Below are positions 25,825-36,896 of a stretch of 64,000 nt of DNA, one piece after another; position 1 is the first letter of the stretch; the number at the start of each line of letters is the position of its first letter. The position numbers and the translations under genes were made by a program. A model generated the notes under the pieces. That model was not told the origin of the DNA. It made no database searches and worked only from the letters and a program-made list of their open reading frames with translations. This DNA is from Aliihoeflea sp. 2WW (GTDB lineage: Bacteria > Pseudomonadota > Alphaproteobacteria > Rhizobiales > Rhizobiaceae), in contig NZ_AYOD01000044.1 of the NCBI RefSeq assembly GCF_000497755.1, positions 1 to 64,000 on the forward strand, written 5' to 3'.

Positions 25825-27624
25825 TTAGCTTCGGCCGAGCGCCTGCGACGCCGACCTTTGCCCCGACATGGGGAAAAGAAGATCGACGAACCGCTCGGCC
25901 GTCGGCTGCGGCTCATGATTGGCGAGGCCCGGCCGCTCGTTGGCCTCGATGAACACATAGTCCGGCTCGCCGGGCGAATGCACCATGAAATCGATGCCGA
26001 CGACAGGAATATCAATCGCGCGCGCGGCCTTGATCGCCGCATCGACGAGCTTCGGATGGACCTGCGCGGTGACGTCGTGGATCGAGCCGCCGGTGTGGAG
26101 ATTGGCGGTCTTGCGCACGACGATCTCCTCGCCTTCCTTCGGCACGTCGTCGAGCGTCAGGTTTTTTTCTGCCAGACAGCGCTCGGTCTCGGCATCGATG
26201 GGGATCGTGCTTTCGCCGCCGGTGGCGGCGGCGCGGCGGCGGGACTGCTTTTCGATCAGCGAACGGATATCGGTCTGGCCGTCGCCGACGATACAAGGCG
26301 GACGGCGCATCGCAGCGGCGACGAGGCGGAAGTCGATGACGACGAGACGCAGATCATCGCCGTCGAAACAGGCTTCGAGCAGGACACGGTCGCAGATTTC
26401 GCGCGCGGCGGCGATCGCCGCCTTCGCATCGTCGAGATTGTCGAGCCCGACGGCGACGCCCTTGCCCTGCTCGCCGCGCGCAGGTTTCACGACGATCTTG
26501 CCGTGCTTTCCGATGAAGGCCGAAAGCGCTGAATCGTCGTCGCCGGCGACGATCTGCTCGGGCACGACGATGCCGGCATTTTCTACCACGCGGCGGGTGA
26601 CGGACTTGTCGTCGCAGATCGACATCGCCACGGCCGAGGTCATTTCCGACAGGCTCTCGCGGCAATGGACCGAGCGGCCGCCATAGGACAGGCGGAAGAA
26701 ACCGCCTTCGGCGTCGGTGATCTCGACATGGACGCCGCGCCGGCGCGCTTCATCGACGATCAGCCGTGCATAGGGGTTGAGCGCGTCATATTCGGCGAGC
26801 GGCGAAGCGAAGAGCTTTTCGTTGATCGGGTTCTTGCGCTTGACCGCGAAGACCGGGACGCGCCGGAAGCCGAGCTTCTCGTAAAGGCCGATCGCCAGAT
26901 CATTGTCGTGCAGGACGGAGAGGTCCATGAAGGCCGAGCCGCGCGCGGCGAAATGCTCGGCGAGACGGCGCACCAGCATCTCGCCGATGCCGGGATGACG
27001 GGCCTGCGGATCGACTGCGAGGCACCAGAGCGATGAGCCCTTCTCCAGATCGTCGAAGAAGCGTTTATGGTCGACGCCGGTCACCGTGCCGATGATCTCG
27101 CCGGTGATCTCGTCCTCGGCGACGAGGTAGGTCAGCGAGCGGCTGTCGCGGTTGCGCCAGAAGAAATCGGGACGCACGGGCACCATGCCGCGCGAAGCGT
27201 AGATGGTGTTGACGGCATCCGCATCGGCTTCCGAGGAGAGGCGGCGGATGAAATAGCCCTTCGGCTGCTTGCGCGCCGGGCGGTAGGTGGAAAGATCGAG
27301 CCGGAAGGTGTGCGAGGGGTCGAGGAAGATTTCCTGCGGCGCCATGGCGAGCAGGACATGCGGATCGCGGACGTAGAACGCGATGTCGCGCCGCGCGGGC
27401 CCCTCCTCGCGCAGCGCGTCCACGATGGCTTCGTTGTCGTCATAGGTCTGGCAGAAATGGAGCCTGCCCCAGCCGCAATCGATGGATGCGTTGGGTTTGG
27501 GGACGGCCGCCGCCTGGTCGTGCTGCGCGATGGGGTTCATCGTTTCGTTTCGCATCCTTCTCAAGCGATGACCGAGGGCCTTATCGGTGCGGCCGCGCTC
27601 GGCGGCCGCTGATCTGCGGGCCAT
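25825..27624 (-). CDS. ngg: N-acetylglutaminylglutamine synthetase (GNAT + ATP-grasp fusion)
   Basis: The 599-residue cytosolic enzyme joins an N-terminal GNAT acetyltransferase domain (about residues 110-280, with LAVDPQARHPGIGEML) to a C-terminal ATP-grasp ligase (about 300-590, with KPARGEQGKGVAVGL and DFMVHSPGEPDYVFIEANER). In Sinorhizobium and Pseudomonas the orthologue makes N-acetylglutaminylglutamine, which AsnO amidates. The ATG at 27624 follows the asnO stop by two bases with GAGG upstream; in-frame ATGs at 27555 and 27540 are possible. Confidence 0.93.
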   Translation of the reverse strand: MARRSAAAERGRTDKALGHRLRRMRNETMNPIAQHDQAAAVPKPNASIDCGWGRLHFCQTYDDNEAIVDALREEGPARRDIAFYVRDPHVLLAMAPQEIFLDPSHTFRLDLSTYRPARKQPKGYFIRRLSSEADADAVNTIYASRGMVPVRPDFFWRNRDSRSLTYLVAEDEITGEIIGTVTGVDHKRFFDDLEKGSSLWCLAVDPQARHPGIGEMLVRRLAEHFAARGSAFMDLSVLHDNDLAIGLYEKLGFRRVPVFAVKRKNPINEKLFASPLAEYDALNPYARLIVDEARRRGVHVEITDAEGGFFRLSYGGRSVHCRESLSEMTSAVAMSICDDKSVTRRVVENAGIVVPEQIVAGDDDSALSAFIGKHGKIVVKPARGEQGKGVAVGLDNLDDAKAAIAAAREICDRVLLEACFDGDDLRLVVIDFRLVAAAMRRPPCIVGDGQTDIRSLIEKQSRRRAAATGGESTIPIDAETERCLAEKNLTLDDVPKEGEEIVVRKTANLHTGGSIHDVTAQVHPKLVDAAIKAARAIDIPVVGIDFMVHSPGEPDYVFIEANERPGLANHEPQPTAERFVDLLFPMSGQRSASQALGRS

Positions 27625-27626
27625 GC

Positions 27627-29399
27627 TCAGACCTCGTGGGTCTGCAGCCAGAGTTCCAGAAGCCCGACCTGCCAGAGTTCAGAACCCTGAAGGGGGGTGA
27701 TATGATCCGACGGGTTGGCAAAAAGCCGCTGCAGATAGTCGTCGCGGAAAATGCCGCGATCCTTCGCCGCCTGCGACGTCAGCGCGTCGCGGACGAGGTC
27801 GAGATAGGGGCCGTCGACATATTTGAGCTGCGGGACCGGGAAGTAGCCCTTCTTGCGGTCGATCACCTCGTGCGGGATGACCTTGCGGGCGGCTTCCTTC
27901 AGGACGCCCTTGCCGTTCTGCTTCAGCTTTTCCTCGGGCGGAATCTTCGCGGCGAGTTCGACCAGTTCGTGATCGAGAAACGGGACGCGCGCCTCGAGGC
28001 CCCAGGCCATGGTCATGTTGTCGACGCGCTTTACCGGGTCGTCGACGAGCATGATTTCCGAGTCGAGGCGCAGCGCGGCGTCGACGGGGGTGTCGGCGTT
28101 CGGCATGCGCAGATGACGGGAGACCAGGTCGAGGCTCGGATCGTGATCGGGCAGCCATTGCGGATTGATGTGCTCGGCCATCTTCGCGTGGCTGCGGTCG
28201 AAAAAGACCTTGGCATAGTCGGAGACGACGTCGTTGGAATCCGCCAGCGGCGGATACCAGTGATAGCCGCCGAAGACCTCGTCGGCGCCCTGCCCCGACT
28301 GCACGACCTTGATGTGCTTCGAGACTTCCTTCGACAGGAGATAGAAGCCGACATTGTCGTAAGAGACCATCGGTTCGGACATTGCGGCGAAGGTGCCGGG
28401 GAGAGCATCCATCAGCTCGTTCGACGGTACGAAGATCTTGTGGTGCTTCGTGTCGAAATGCTTGGCGATGAGGTCCGAATAGACGAACTCGTCGCCCTTT
28501 TCGCCGTTCGCCTCTTCGAAGCCGACCGAGAATGTCATCAGCCCATGCTGACCCTGTTCGGCGAGGAGGCCGACGATGACGGAGGAATCGACGCCGCCCG
28601 ACAGGAGCACGCCGACCGGCACGTCGGCGACCATGCGGCGCTTGACGGCGACGCGCAGCGCGTCGAGCACGCGGTCGCGCCACTCATCGGAAGAGAGCGA
28701 ATAGTCCGGATCGCGCTCATAAGGCGGGCGCCAGTAGACCGTGTCCTTCTGGGCGCCATTGGGCTCGATGACGCGGATCGTCGCCGGCGGCATCTTCTTG
28801 ACGCCGTTGATGATGGTGCGCGGGGGCGGCACGACGGCGTGGAACGACAGGTAGTGGTGGAGCGCGATGCGGTCGATCGACGTGTCGATGTCGCCGGCCT
28901 TCAAAAGCGCGGGCAGCGAGGAGGCAAAGCGCAGCGCGTTCGGCGTGTCGGCGATGTAGAGCGGCTTGATGCCGAAGCGGTCGCGCGCGACGACGACGCG
29001 GCCAGAATCACGCTCGTGGATGACGAAGGCGAACATGCCGAGAAAGCGCTTCACGCAATCGATGCCCCAGGCGTGGTAGGCCTTGAGGATGACTTCCGTG
29101 TCGCCGGTGGAGAAGAACTTGTAGCCCTTGCCCTCAAGCTCGGCGCGCAGTTCGGGATAGTTGTAGATACAACCGTTGAACGCGATGGTGAGGCCGAGTT
29201 CCCCGTCCACCATGGGCTGGCGGGCCTTTTGCGACAGATCGATGATCGACAGGCGGCGATGGGCGAGCGCGGCATTGTTGTGCATCACCAGACCCGACCC
29301 GTCCGGGCCGCGCGGCGCAATGGCATCCATCATCTTCGAAATGGCGACAGCCGATGGCTGCGCGCCGTCGAACCTGATCTCTCCGCAAATTCCACACAC
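27627..29399 (-). CDS. asnO: N-acetylglutaminylglutamine amidotransferase (asparagine synthetase-like)
   Basis: The 590-residue protein has an N-terminal glutamine amidotransferase class II domain and a C-terminal synthetase domain with the PP-loop SGGVDSSV. The start must be the GTG at 29399 because it exposes the catalytic cysteine at position 2 (start codon then CGICGE). It converts N-acetylglutaminylglutamine to its amide, an osmoprotectant. It is first in the asnO-ngg-M42 operon and divergent from a MarR regulator. Confidence 0.93.
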   Translation of the reverse strand: MCGICGEIRFDGAQPSAVAISKMMDAIAPRGPDGSGLVMHNNAALAHRRLSIIDLSQKARQPMVDGELGLTIAFNGCIYNYPELRAELEGKGYKFFSTGDTEVILKAYHAWGIDCVKRFLGMFAFVIHERDSGRVVVARDRFGIKPLYIADTPNALRFASSLPALLKAGDIDTSIDRIALHHYLSFHAVVPPPRTIINGVKKMPPATIRVIEPNGAQKDTVYWRPPYERDPDYSLSSDEWRDRVLDALRVAVKRRMVADVPVGVLLSGGVDSSVIVGLLAEQGQHGLMTFSVGFEEANGEKGDEFVYSDLIAKHFDTKHHKIFVPSNELMDALPGTFAAMSEPMVSYDNVGFYLLSKEVSKHIKVVQSGQGADEVFGGYHWYPPLADSNDVVSDYAKVFFDRSHAKMAEHINPQWLPDHDPSLDLVSRHLRMPNADTPVDAALRLDSEIMLVDDPVKRVDNMTMAWGLEARVPFLDHELVELAAKIPPEEKLKQNGKGVLKEAARKVIPHEVIDRKKGYFPVPQLKYVDGPYLDLVRDALTSQAAKDRGIFRDDYLQRLFANPSDHITPLQGSELWQVGLLELWLQTHEV

Positions 29400-29444
29400 G
29401 GTTGTTTTTCCAACCCTCCGTTGTTCGATTGAATTTCGTCGTCC

Positions 29445-29467
29445 AATCATTTATAGTTCAAATGATT
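29445..29467. promoter_or_regulatory. Palindromic operator candidate between asnO and the MarR gene
   Basis: AATCATTT and AAATGATT form a perfect 8-bp inverted repeat around a 7-base spacer, in the only AT-rich part of the 92-base gap between the divergent genes. Dyads of this size are typical MarR sites. Its position would let one regulator control both its own gene and the osmolyte operon. Confidence 0.6.
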
Positions 29468-29491
29468 AGATGTCAAATTAATGAGGTTGTC

Positions 29492-29992
29492 GTGGTTGAT
29501 GTCCCGACGAACGCGGAAGGCCAGCGAGAGTTCCCGCGGGCCGACCTCAAGACGATCGAAAAGGCGATCCGCCGCATCGTGCGGGCGCATGATTTGCAGT
29601 CGAAGGCGCTGACGAAGGCGGTCGGGCTGACGGCGGCGCAACTCGTCCTGATGAAGGGGATCGCGGAACTCGGCGAGGTGACGACGACGGCGCTTTCCGC
29701 CCATGCCGACATCAGCGCGGCGACCGTCGTGACCATCCTCGACAATCTGGAAGAACGCGGGCTGATCGAGCGCTACCGCTCGGCGCATGACCGGCGGATC
29801 GTGCATACGCGGCTGACGGCGGCGGGCGCGGCGAAGGCGCAGGCTGCGCCCGAGCCGCTCGGCGATGCGCTTGCCGGGCGTCTTGGAGCTTTATCTGCGC
29901 CGGATCGCGAGGCGATCGTGACCGGGCTCGTGCGGGCGGCCGATCTGCTGCTCCCGTCCGGGATTCAAGCGAAAAAGGAGCCGGAGCCTTGA
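29492..29992 (+). CDS. MarR-family transcriptional regulator of the NAGGN locus
   Basis: The 166-residue protein has a winged helix-turn-helix of the MarR type (TTTALSAHADISAATVVTIL, then DNLEERGLIERYRSAHDRR). I choose the GTG at 29492 with GAGG five bases upstream; the ATG at 29462 would lie inside the putative operator. Divergent placement from asnO and the intervening palindrome suggest local control, possibly by osmotic stress. The effector is unknown. Confidence 0.85.
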   Translation: MVDVPTNAEGQREFPRADLKTIEKAIRRIVRAHDLQSKALTKAVGLTAAQLVLMKGIAELGEVTTTALSAHADISAATVVTILDNLEERGLIERYRSAHDRRIVHTRLTAAGAAKAQAAPEPLGDALAGRLGALSAPDREAIVTGLVRAADLLLPSGIQAKKEPEP

Positions 29993-30109
29993 TTGTGCTC
30001 GTGCTTTGGCCGAAAAGCGGAGTCTAGAAGCGTTCCAAGGCGTGGCAATTTGTCGATGTGACGCCGTCGAGGCGCAAGCCTATGTTCCGCGCGACATACG
30101 GGGCCAGGA

Positions 30110-31390
30110 ATGAATTACGACCGATTTTTCGACGAGGCGATCGCGCAGCTTCACGCAGAGCGCCGCTACCGCGTCTTCGCGGATCTCGAGCGCATCGCGG
30201 GCGAATTCCCGCGCGCGATCTGGCGTTCCAATGGCGCGGCGCGCGAGATCACCGTCTGGTGCTCGAACGACTATCTCGGCATGGGCCAGCATGAGAGCGT
30301 GATCGGCGCGATGCAGGTTGCCGCCGGCCGCATGGGCTCGGGCGCAGGCGGCACGCGCAACATTTCCGGCACCAACCATCCGCTCGTCGAGCTCGAGGCG
30401 GAACTCGCCGACCTGCACGGCAAGGAAGCCGGGCTCGTCTTCACCTCCGGCTTCGTCTCCAACGAGGCGGCGATCTCGACCATCGCGAAGCTGCTGCCCG
30501 ACTGCCTGATCCTTTCGGACGAACTCAACCACGCCTCGATGATCGAGGGCGTGAAGAAATCGGGCGCGGAGAAGAAGATTTTCCGCCACAACGACCTTGC
30601 CCATCTCGAAAGCCTGCTCCAGGCAGCGCCTATCGAGCGCGCCAAGCTGATCGCCTTCGAAAGCGTCTATTCGATGGATGGCGACATCGCGCCGATCAAG
30701 GAAATCTGCGACCTGGCCGAGCGCTACAACGCGATGACCTATATCGACGAGGTCCACGCGGTCGGCATGTATGGCGCGCGCGGGGGCGGTATCAGTGAGC
30801 GCGAGGGGCTCGCGCATCGCATCGACATCATCGAGGGCACGCTCGCCAAGGCGTTCGGCGTCATGGGCGGCTACATCACCGGCAAGCGCGCCGTCATCGA
30901 CGCCGTGCGCTCCTATGCGCCGGGCTTCATCTTCACCACCGCCCTGCCCCCGGCACTCGCCGCCGCGGCGACGGCCTCGATCCGGCACCTGAAGCAGAGC
31001 CAGAGCGAGCGCGTCGCGCATCAGCGCCAGGCGCAGCAGGCCAAGGATGCGCTCGAAGGGGCAGGACTGCCGGTGATGCCGTCGCAGACGCATATCGTGC
31101 CGCTGCTCGTCGGCGATCCGGAGCTTTGCAAGCAGGCGAGCGACCGGCTGCTCGACAAGCACGGCATCTACATCCAGCCGATCAACTACCCGACCGTACC
31201 GCGCGGCACGGAGCGGCTGCGCATCACGCCGACGCCGTTCCATTCGGACGCGCTGATCGCGGGCCTGAAGGATGCGCTGCTGGAGACGTGGACGGCGCTT
31301 GGGATTCCGTTCCAGACGGCGCCTGCGGAGACGCAGGAAGGCCGGTCGGAGCGTGTTGTCTCATTGGTGACCGCGAAGGCTGGCGGCTAG
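30110..31390 (+). CDS. hemA: 5-aminolevulinate synthase
   Basis: This PLP enzyme condenses glycine and succinyl-CoA to 5-aminolevulinate, the first step of haem synthesis in alphaproteobacteria (Shemin pathway). The 426 residues have the alpha-oxoamine synthase motifs [21 protein letters not shown] and the PLP lysine K247 in [18 protein letters not shown] precedes the ATG. It is apparently monocistronic and followed by a GC-rich repeat region. Confidence 0.97.
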   Translation: MNYDRFFDEAIAQLHAERRYRVFADLERIAGEFPRAIWRSNGAAREITVWCSNDYLGMGQHESVIGAMQVAAGRMGSGAGGTRNISGTNHPLVELEAELADLHGKEAGLVFTSGFVSNEAAISTIAKLLPDCLILSDELNHASMIEGVKKSGAEKKIFRHNDLAHLESLLQAAPIERAKLIAFESVYSMDGDIAPIKEICDLAERYNAMTYIDEVHAVGMYGARGGGISEREGLAHRIDIIEGTLAKAFGVMGGYITGKRAVIDAVRSYAPGFIFTTALPPALAAAATASIRHLKQSQSERVAHQRQAQQAKDALEGAGLPVMPSQTHIVPLLVGDPELCKQASDRLLDKHGIYIQPINYPTVPRGTERLRITPTPFHSDALIAGLKDALLETWTALGIPFQTAPAETQEGRSERVVSLVTAKAGG

Positions 31391-31404
31391 CTTCAAGTCT
31401 TTCA

Positions 31405-31550
31405 AACAGCGGCCTCCTCCACCGCCTTCGGCGGTCCCCCTCCCCCGCTTCGCAGGGGAGGACGAAGGTCGCGGTCGTCCCCGACGGTGATCCTCCCCCG
31501 TTTACGGGGGAAGTGGCCCGTAGGGACGGAGGGGGCGCCCGAAAGCGCAC
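31405..31550. repeat. GC-rich intergenic repeat region with several hairpins
   Basis: The gap between hemA and the aminotransferase gene contains successive C-rich and G-rich hairpins (CCGCCTTCGGCGG, CCCCCGCTTCGCAGGGG and CCTCCCCCGTTTACGGGGG). Their style resembles the repeat at 2-39 and 24010-24047 without being the same unit. Such elements are dispersed between genes in many Rhizobiales. They can also act as terminators for the two convergent genes here. Confidence 0.6.
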
Positions 31551-31559
31551 AAACCAAGT

Positions 31560-32726
31560 TCAGCGACTTTCGATCCAGCGCGCCAGTCGATCCGCAGCTT
31601 CCTCGACATGGTCGAGGCGGCGGTGGAAGCAGAGGCGGAAGAATTCATCCCCGCCCGGACCGAAGGCCGTTCCCGGCGCGAGGCCCACATTGGCCTCATC
31701 GACGATCTCGAACGCAGCGCGCTTCGTGTCGCGGATGCCGTCGATCTTGAAGAACAGATAGAAAGCGCCCGGCGGGACCGTGAGGTCGACGCGGCCAGTG
31801 GCGAGCAGCCGCTGGGCGATCGTGTCGCGCGCAATGCGGGCGGCGGCGATCTCGGACTTGAGGAAATCATCGCCTGCGTCGAGCGCGGCCACCGCACCCT
31901 TCTGCAGGAAGGCCGGCGTGCCGGAGGTCGAATACTGGATCAGGTTTTCGAAGACCTGCTGCAGTTCGGGGTGGATCTTCAGCCAGCCGACGCGCCAGCC
32001 GGTCATCGCCCAGTTCTTGGAGAAGGAATTGACGAAGAGTATGCGGTCGTCGGGGCGCATCACGTCCATGAAGGACGGGGCGCGCGGGCCGTCATAGTAG
32101 AACAGCGAATAGATCTCGTCGGCGATGATCCACAGATTGCGCTCGCGCGCGATCTCCAAAATATCCTCCAGCGTCTCGCGGTCGGCGGTCCAGCCGGTCG
32201 GGTTCGAGGGCGTGTTGACGAAGATCGCCTTGGTTTTGTCCGTGATCGCCTCCTCGATGCCGTCAACGTCGCAGGTCCAGCCATTGCCCGAATGGACGAG
32301 CGGAACGGGGACCGGGACCGCGCCGGCGACGCCGAGGGCGGCGGGGAAGTTCGGCCAGGACGGCGTCAGGTAGACGACCTCGTCGCCGGCGCCGGCGACG
32401 GCATCGATGGCAAGCTGGATCGCCTGCATGCCCGAGCCGGTGACGATGAATTCCTCGTGGCTGAATTCGTAGCCGAAATGGCGCTTGTGGTAGCGGACGA
32501 GCGCCTGGCGCAGTTCGGGTATGCCGCGCTGCCAGGTGTAGAAGGTTTCGCCGGCCTGGAGCGCCTGGATGGCCGCGTTCTGGATGAAGTCCGGCGTCGG
32601 CTTGTCGCCCTCGCCTGCCCAGAGCGGAATGAGGCCTGGCTTGGTGCGGCCATGGTTGACGACGGCAACGATGCCGCTTTCGGGCGCAAGACGGGCTTCG
32701 CCACGCAGATGATCGACGAGTGACAT
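31560..32726 (-). CDS. Class I/II pyridoxal phosphate aminotransferase
   Basis: The 388-residue protein belongs to the AspC-like fold type I aminotransferases: NTPSNPTGW, the DEIY aspartate motif and the PLP lysine in SFSKNWAMTGWRVGW are present, and RLCFH near the C-terminus supplies the carboxylate-binding arginine. The amino-acid specificity cannot be inferred. It is transcribed alone, between hemA (convergent) and mscL (same strand). Confidence 0.9.
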   Translation of the reverse strand: MSLVDHLRGEARLAPESGIVAVVNHGRTKPGLIPLWAGEGDKPTPDFIQNAAIQALQAGETFYTWQRGIPELRQALVRYHKRHFGYEFSHEEFIVTGSGMQAIQLAIDAVAGAGDEVVYLTPSWPNFPAALGVAGAVPVPVPLVHSGNGWTCDVDGIEEAITDKTKAIFVNTPSNPTGWTADRETLEDILEIARERNLWIIADEIYSLFYYDGPRAPSFMDVMRPDDRILFVNSFSKNWAMTGWRVGWLKIHPELQQVFENLIQYSTSGTPAFLQKGAVAALDAGDDFLKSEIAAARIARDTIAQRLLATGRVDLTVPPGAFYLFFKIDGIRDTKRAAFEIVDEANVGLAPGTAFGPGGDEFFRLCFHRRLDHVEEAADRLARWIESR

Positions 32727-32778
32727 TCAGTGTTCCCGGGAAGAAGCGCCCCGCCGGTCGGCCGGGCGCCAGAAAAGG

Positions 32779-33210
32779 TCAGACGGGCCGGCGCGCGAGC
32801 AGGTCGCGGATTTCGGTCAGGAGGGCGACGTCGGCGGGCGGTGCCGGCGGCACGTCCGCGACTTTCTCCTCACGCTCCATGCGGCGACGCAGATTGTTCA
32901 CCGCCTTGACGATCAGGAAGATGATCCAGGCCAGGATCAGGAAGTTGATCATCACGGTGAGGAAGCTGCCATAGGCGAAGACCGCGCCCTGTTCGCGCGC
33001 AGCCGCCAGCGTGTTCGCCGTGACTTCCGACGACAGCGGCAGGAAGTAGTTCGAAAAGTCGAAGCCGCCGAAGATCGCGCCGACGACCGGCATGATGATG
33101 TCGTCGACCAGCGACGAGACGATGAGCCCGAACGCGCCGCCGATGATGACGCCGACGGCGAGGTCCATCACATTGCCTCTGGCAATGAACTCCTGAAATT
33201 CCTTGATCAT
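32779..33210 (-). CDS. mscL: Large-conductance mechanosensitive channel
   Basis: The 143-residue protein has the MscL layout: an N-terminal amphipathic helix ([20 protein letters not shown]), TM1 with the pore-lining small residues, a periplasmic loop, TM2 ([20 protein letters not shown]) and a charged C-terminal helix bundle. It releases solutes on hypo-osmotic shock. The ATG at 33210 matches relatives; an ATG at 33222 lies only two bases from AAGGGG. Confidence 0.95.
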   Translation of the reverse strand: MIKEFQEFIARGNVMDLAVGVIIGGAFGLIVSSLVDDIIMPVVGAIFGGFDFSNYFLPLSSEVTANTLAAAREQGAVFAYGSFLTVMINFLILAWIIFLIVKAVNNLRRRMEREEKVADVPPAPPADVALLTEIRDLLARRPV

Positions 33211-33413
33211 GACAGCCACCATGTCCCCTTGGAGCCGAGTGAGCGCAGGATGCGGACGGCTGCTCCGCAACACGGCAGAAGATAGCAGAAGCTTTCGCGC
33301 GCTAAAGATGCAATCTCGACTGGCCCCACAGCCATTTCGATCAGACGCAAGTTCGATGGACAGGCCGATCTCGCTGTGGTTGCCTGAATGCGCTGGAGGA
33401 GGACAGAACGGGT

Positions 33414-36400
33414 ATGCAGGGCTGGGTGGTTGTCATCGTCGCCGTCGCCTATGTCTCGCTGCTTTTCGGCATAGCGAGCCTGGGTGACCGGCATTCGGCG
33501 CGCCACGGGCCGATCCGGGCGCGGCCCTACATCTACTCCTTCAGCCTGGCGATCTACTGCACTTCCTGGACATTTTTCGGCTCGGTCGGGCTTGCCAGCG
33601 AGCGCGGGTTCGAGTTCCTCGCCATCTATATCGGCCCGATCATGGTGTTCCTGTTCGGGTTTCCGCTGTTGCGCCGGATCATGCGGCTGGCGAAATCCGA
33701 AAAAATCACTTCGATCGCCGACTTCCTCGCCGCGCGCTACGGCAAGAGCTTCGCCGTCGCATCGATCGCCACGATGATCGCGGCGATGGGGACGGTTCCC
33801 TACATCGCGCTGCAGTTGAAGGCGATCTCGGGCAGCGTCAGCCTGATGGTCGAGCACTATAACGGCGCGCCGCCGGTCGATTTCGTCTTCGGCGACATCT
33901 CGCTCATCGTGACCGTCCTGCTCGCGATCTTCGCGATTCTGTTCGGCACGCGTCATGCGGACGCGACCGAGCATCAGGACGGGCTGATCCTGGCCGTGGC
34001 GGTCGAATCGATCGTCAAGTTGGCGGCATTCCTCGCGGTGGGCATCGCCGTCTCGTTCTTCTTCTTCGGAGGCCCGAGCGAACTGATCGGCGAGGTGCGC
34101 AATTCGGCTGCCGCCATGGCCGCCTACGACTTCCAGACCTCGCTGCCGGTGTGGATCACCATGACGACGCTGAGCGCCATCGCCATCATCATGCTGCCGC
34201 GCCAGTTCTACGTCACCATCGTCGAGAACCGCTCGGAGAGCGAGTTGCGCACGGCCACATGGCTGTTTCCGGCCTATCTGGTGATGATCAACCTGTTCGT
34301 CGTGCCGATCGCCTTTGCGGGCATCGTGCTTCTCGGGCCCGAACAGAACGCCGATCTCTACGTCGTCTCGATCCCGCTTCTCTTCGGCCAGGACTGGCTG
34401 GCGATGTTCGCCTTCATCGGCGGGCTGTCGGCGGCGACGGCGATGGTGATCGTCGCCAGCGTGGCGCTGGCGATCATGATCTCCAACGACCTCATTCTGC
34501 CGCTTTTCCTGCGCGGAATGGCGAAGCAGTATCTCGTCCAGCGGGACGATCTGTCCAAGGTCATCCTCAACATCCGCCGCGCTGCGATCTTCGCCGTGCT
34601 GATCGCGGCGTTCCTCTACTATCGGGAAATCACCAACAATACGCGGCTGGCGTCGATCGGCCTGATTTCGTTCGCGGCCATCGCACAATTCGCGCCCGCG
34701 TTCTTCGGCGGGCTCGTCTGGCGCGGGGCGAATGCGCGCGGCGCGGTGATCGGAATGCTCGCCGGCATCGCGCTCTGGGGCTACACGCTGCTCCTGCCTT
34801 CGCTCGCGCCGCCGGACACGGCGATCGTACAGTTCGGGCTTTTCGGCCTCGAGGCGCTGCGCCCGCACTCGCTGTTCGGAACCAGCGCCGAGCCGCTCGT
34901 CCATGGCGTGCTGTGGAGCCTGTCGGTCAACACGCTGTTCTTCGTGCTCGGCTCGCTCTCGCGCACGGCCAAGCCGCTGGAGCGCATCCAGGCGGCGCTG
35001 TTCGTCCCGCGCGATACGAGCCCGATGCCGAGCTTCCGCCGGTTCCGCACGGCGGTTACGGTCGATGATCTGAAGGACACGATCGCGCGCTATCTGGGGG
35101 TGGAGCGCACGGAGCGCTCGTTCCAGAATTTCGAGGCGAAGCAGAGCCTGCCGCTGGTCGGCAAGGACCCGGCCAACATGGCCGTCATCCGCTTTTCCGA
35201 GCAACTTCTGACCAGCGCCGTCGGCTCGTCATCGGCGCGGCTCGTCCTGTCGCTTCTCTTCCAGCGCCACGACCGCTCGCCGCGCGAGGCGCTGCGGCTT
35301 CTCGACGACGCTTCGGAAGCGCTGCAGCACAATCGCGACCTTCTCCAGATCGCGCTCGACCAGATGGAACAGGGGATCACCGTCTTCGACCGCGACTTCC
35401 GGCTGATCTGTTGGAACAGGCAGTACCGCTCGCTGTTCTACCTGCCGGATTCGATGGGGCGGGTCGGCGTCTCGCTCGACGAAATCCTGCGGCATCTAGC
35501 GGATCGCGGCGACATCAATTTCGACACGATCCACCAGACGATCGACCGGCTCGCCGCCTTCCGCTCGCCCTGGCAACTCGAACTGAAAAGCACCGGGCGG
35601 ATCATCGAGTTGCGCTCCAACCCGATGCCCGATGGCGGGCTGGTGGCGACCTATGCGGACATCACGCAGCGCGTGGAAGCAGATCTGGCGCTGAAGCGGG
35701 TGAACGAGACGCTGGAAAACCGCGTCGCGCGGCGCACGGCCGAGCTCACGCGGGTGAACGAGGAACTGGCACAGGCGCAGATGCTGGCGGAGGAGGCCAA
35801 TCTCGGCAAGACGCGCTTCCTCGCCGCCGCCGGCCACGACATCCTTCAGCCGCTCAACGCGGCGCGGCTCTATTGCGCCTCGCTCGCCGAAAGCGTCGGC
35901 CAAAGCCCGGTCGGCGATGGCGTCGCCAACATCGAATCCTCGCTCGATTCGGTCGAGACGATCCTCGGCGCGGTGCTCGACATATCGCGGCTCGACACCG
36001 GCGCGATGCGGCCGGTCGACACCATTTTCAGGCTGGACGGGCTCATGCGCCAGATCCAGACGGATTTCCAGCCGTTGGCGCAGGAAAAGAAGCTCGACCT
36101 GCGCATCGTCTCGACTGGGCTCGCCGTCCATACGGACCGCAACCTGTTTCGCCGTCTCGTCCAAAACCTCGTCTCGAACGCGATCAAGTATACCCGCTCC
36201 GGCACGGTGCTGGTGGGCGTGAAGCGGCGCGGGGACCTGCTCGAACTGCAGGTCCACGATACCGGCATCGGCATCGACGGCGACAAGCTCAACACGGTCT
36301 TCAGCGAGTTCACCCGATTGCAGGACGGCGCGCGCGAGGCGCAGGGGCTGGGGCTCGGGCTGTCGATCGTCGACCGCATCGCACGCGTGCTGCGGCTCGA

Positions 36401-36896
36401 AATCCGCATTCATTCGGTGAAGGGCAAGGGTTCGTGCTTTTCGGTTCTGCTGCCGATCACCGAGGCCCCGCCGGCGGCGCTGGCCAGCGACATCCGGCCC
36501 CAGGTCGGCGCCCATATCAGGCTCGACGGCGTCTCGGTGCTTTGCATCGACAACGAACCGCGCATTCTCGACGGCATGCGCAAGCTGCTCGAAGGCTGGG
36601 GCTGCCGCGTGACCACGGCTGGCGGGTCGTCCGGCCTGACGGCGGCGATGCCGACGCCGGACGTGGTGCTGGCCGATTTCCATCTTGACCAGGAGGACGG
36701 CTTCCAGGCCATTGCGCGCGCGCGGCAGATCTGGAGCGACGCGCTGCCCGCGATCCTCGTGACGGCGGACCGGTCGAACGACGTTCGCGAGCGGGCGACT
36801 GCGCTCGACGTTCCGGTGCTGCAGAAGCCGGTCAAGCCGGCGGCGCTGCGCACGATGCTGACGCGCTATCGCAAGCTGCTTTCGGCGGCCGAATAA
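33414..36896 (+). CDS. Hybrid sensor histidine kinase with sodium/solute symporter domain (CrbS/MxtR-like)
   Basis: The 1160-residue membrane protein joins an SLC5/SSF transporter-like region (about residues 1-480, some 13 helices), a linker, a PAS domain (about 640-750), a coiled coil, a HisKA domain with H808 in [11 protein letters not shown], an HATPase_c domain (about 900-1010, DTGIGID and GLGLGLSIV) and a C-terminal receiver with D1086 in LADFHLD. CrbS/MxtR proteins of this build sense small organic acids and control acetate use through a NarL-type regulator. GGAGGAGG precedes the start. The stop codon abuts that of the response regulator gene. Confidence 0.92.
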   Translation: MQGWVVVIVAVAYVSLLFGIASLGDRHSARHGPIRARPYIYSFSLAIYCTSWTFFGSVGLASERGFEFLAIYIGPIMVFLFGFPLLRRIMRLAKSEKITSIADFLAARYGKSFAVASIATMIAAMGTVPYIALQLKAISGSVSLMVEHYNGAPPVDFVFGDISLIVTVLLAIFAILFGTRHADATEHQDGLILAVAVESIVKLAAFLAVGIAVSFFFFGGPSELIGEVRNSAAAMAAYDFQTSLPVWITMTTLSAIAIIMLPRQFYVTIVENRSESELRTATWLFPAYLVMINLFVVPIAFAGIVLLGPEQNADLYVVSIPLLFGQDWLAMFAFIGGLSAATAMVIVASVALAIMISNDLILPLFLRGMAKQYLVQRDDLSKVILNIRRAAIFAVLIAAFLYYREITNNTRLASIGLISFAAIAQFAPAFFGGLVWRGANARGAVIGMLAGIALWGYTLLLPSLAPPDTAIVQFGLFGLEALRPHSLFGTSAEPLVHGVLWSLSVNTLFFVLGSLSRTAKPLERIQAALFVPRDTSPMPSFRRFRTAVTVDDLKDTIARYLGVERTERSFQNFEAKQSLPLVGKDPANMAVIRFSEQLLTSAVGSSSARLVLSLLFQRHDRSPREALRLLDDASEALQHNRDLLQIALDQMEQGITVFDRDFRLICWNRQYRSLFYLPDSMGRVGVSLDEILRHLADRGDINFDTIHQTIDRLAAFRSPWQLELKSTGRIIELRSNPMPDGGLVATYADITQRVEADLALKRVNETLENRVARRTAELTRVNEELAQAQMLAEEANLGKTRFLAAAGHDILQPLNAARLYCASLAESVGQSPVGDGVANIESSLDSVETILGAVLDISRLDTGAMRPVDTIFRLDGLMRQIQTDFQPLAQEKKLDLRIVSTGLAVHTDRNLFRRLVQNLVSNAIKYTRSGTVLVGVKRRGDLLELQVHDTGIGIDGDKLNTVFSEFTRLQDGAREAQGLGLGLSIVDRIARVLRLEIRIHSVKGKGSCFSVLLPITEAPPAALASDIRPQVGAHIRLDGVSVLCIDNEPRILDGMRKLLEGWGCRVTTAGGSSGLTAAMPTPDVVLADFHLDQEDGFQAIARARQIWSDALPAILVTADRSNDVRERATALDVPVLQKPVKPAALRTMLTRYRKLLSAAE

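Noticed and set aside
30000-30109. FNR/FixK or Irr-type site before hemA
   Set aside because: No TTGAT-N4-ATCAA-like dyad or clear iron-control element is visible in the short upstream gap.
33207-35204. A 665-codon minus-strand open frame
   Set aside because: It is the antisense of the hybrid kinase gene and is composed mainly of Arg, His, Asp and Glu runs typical of a shadow frame.
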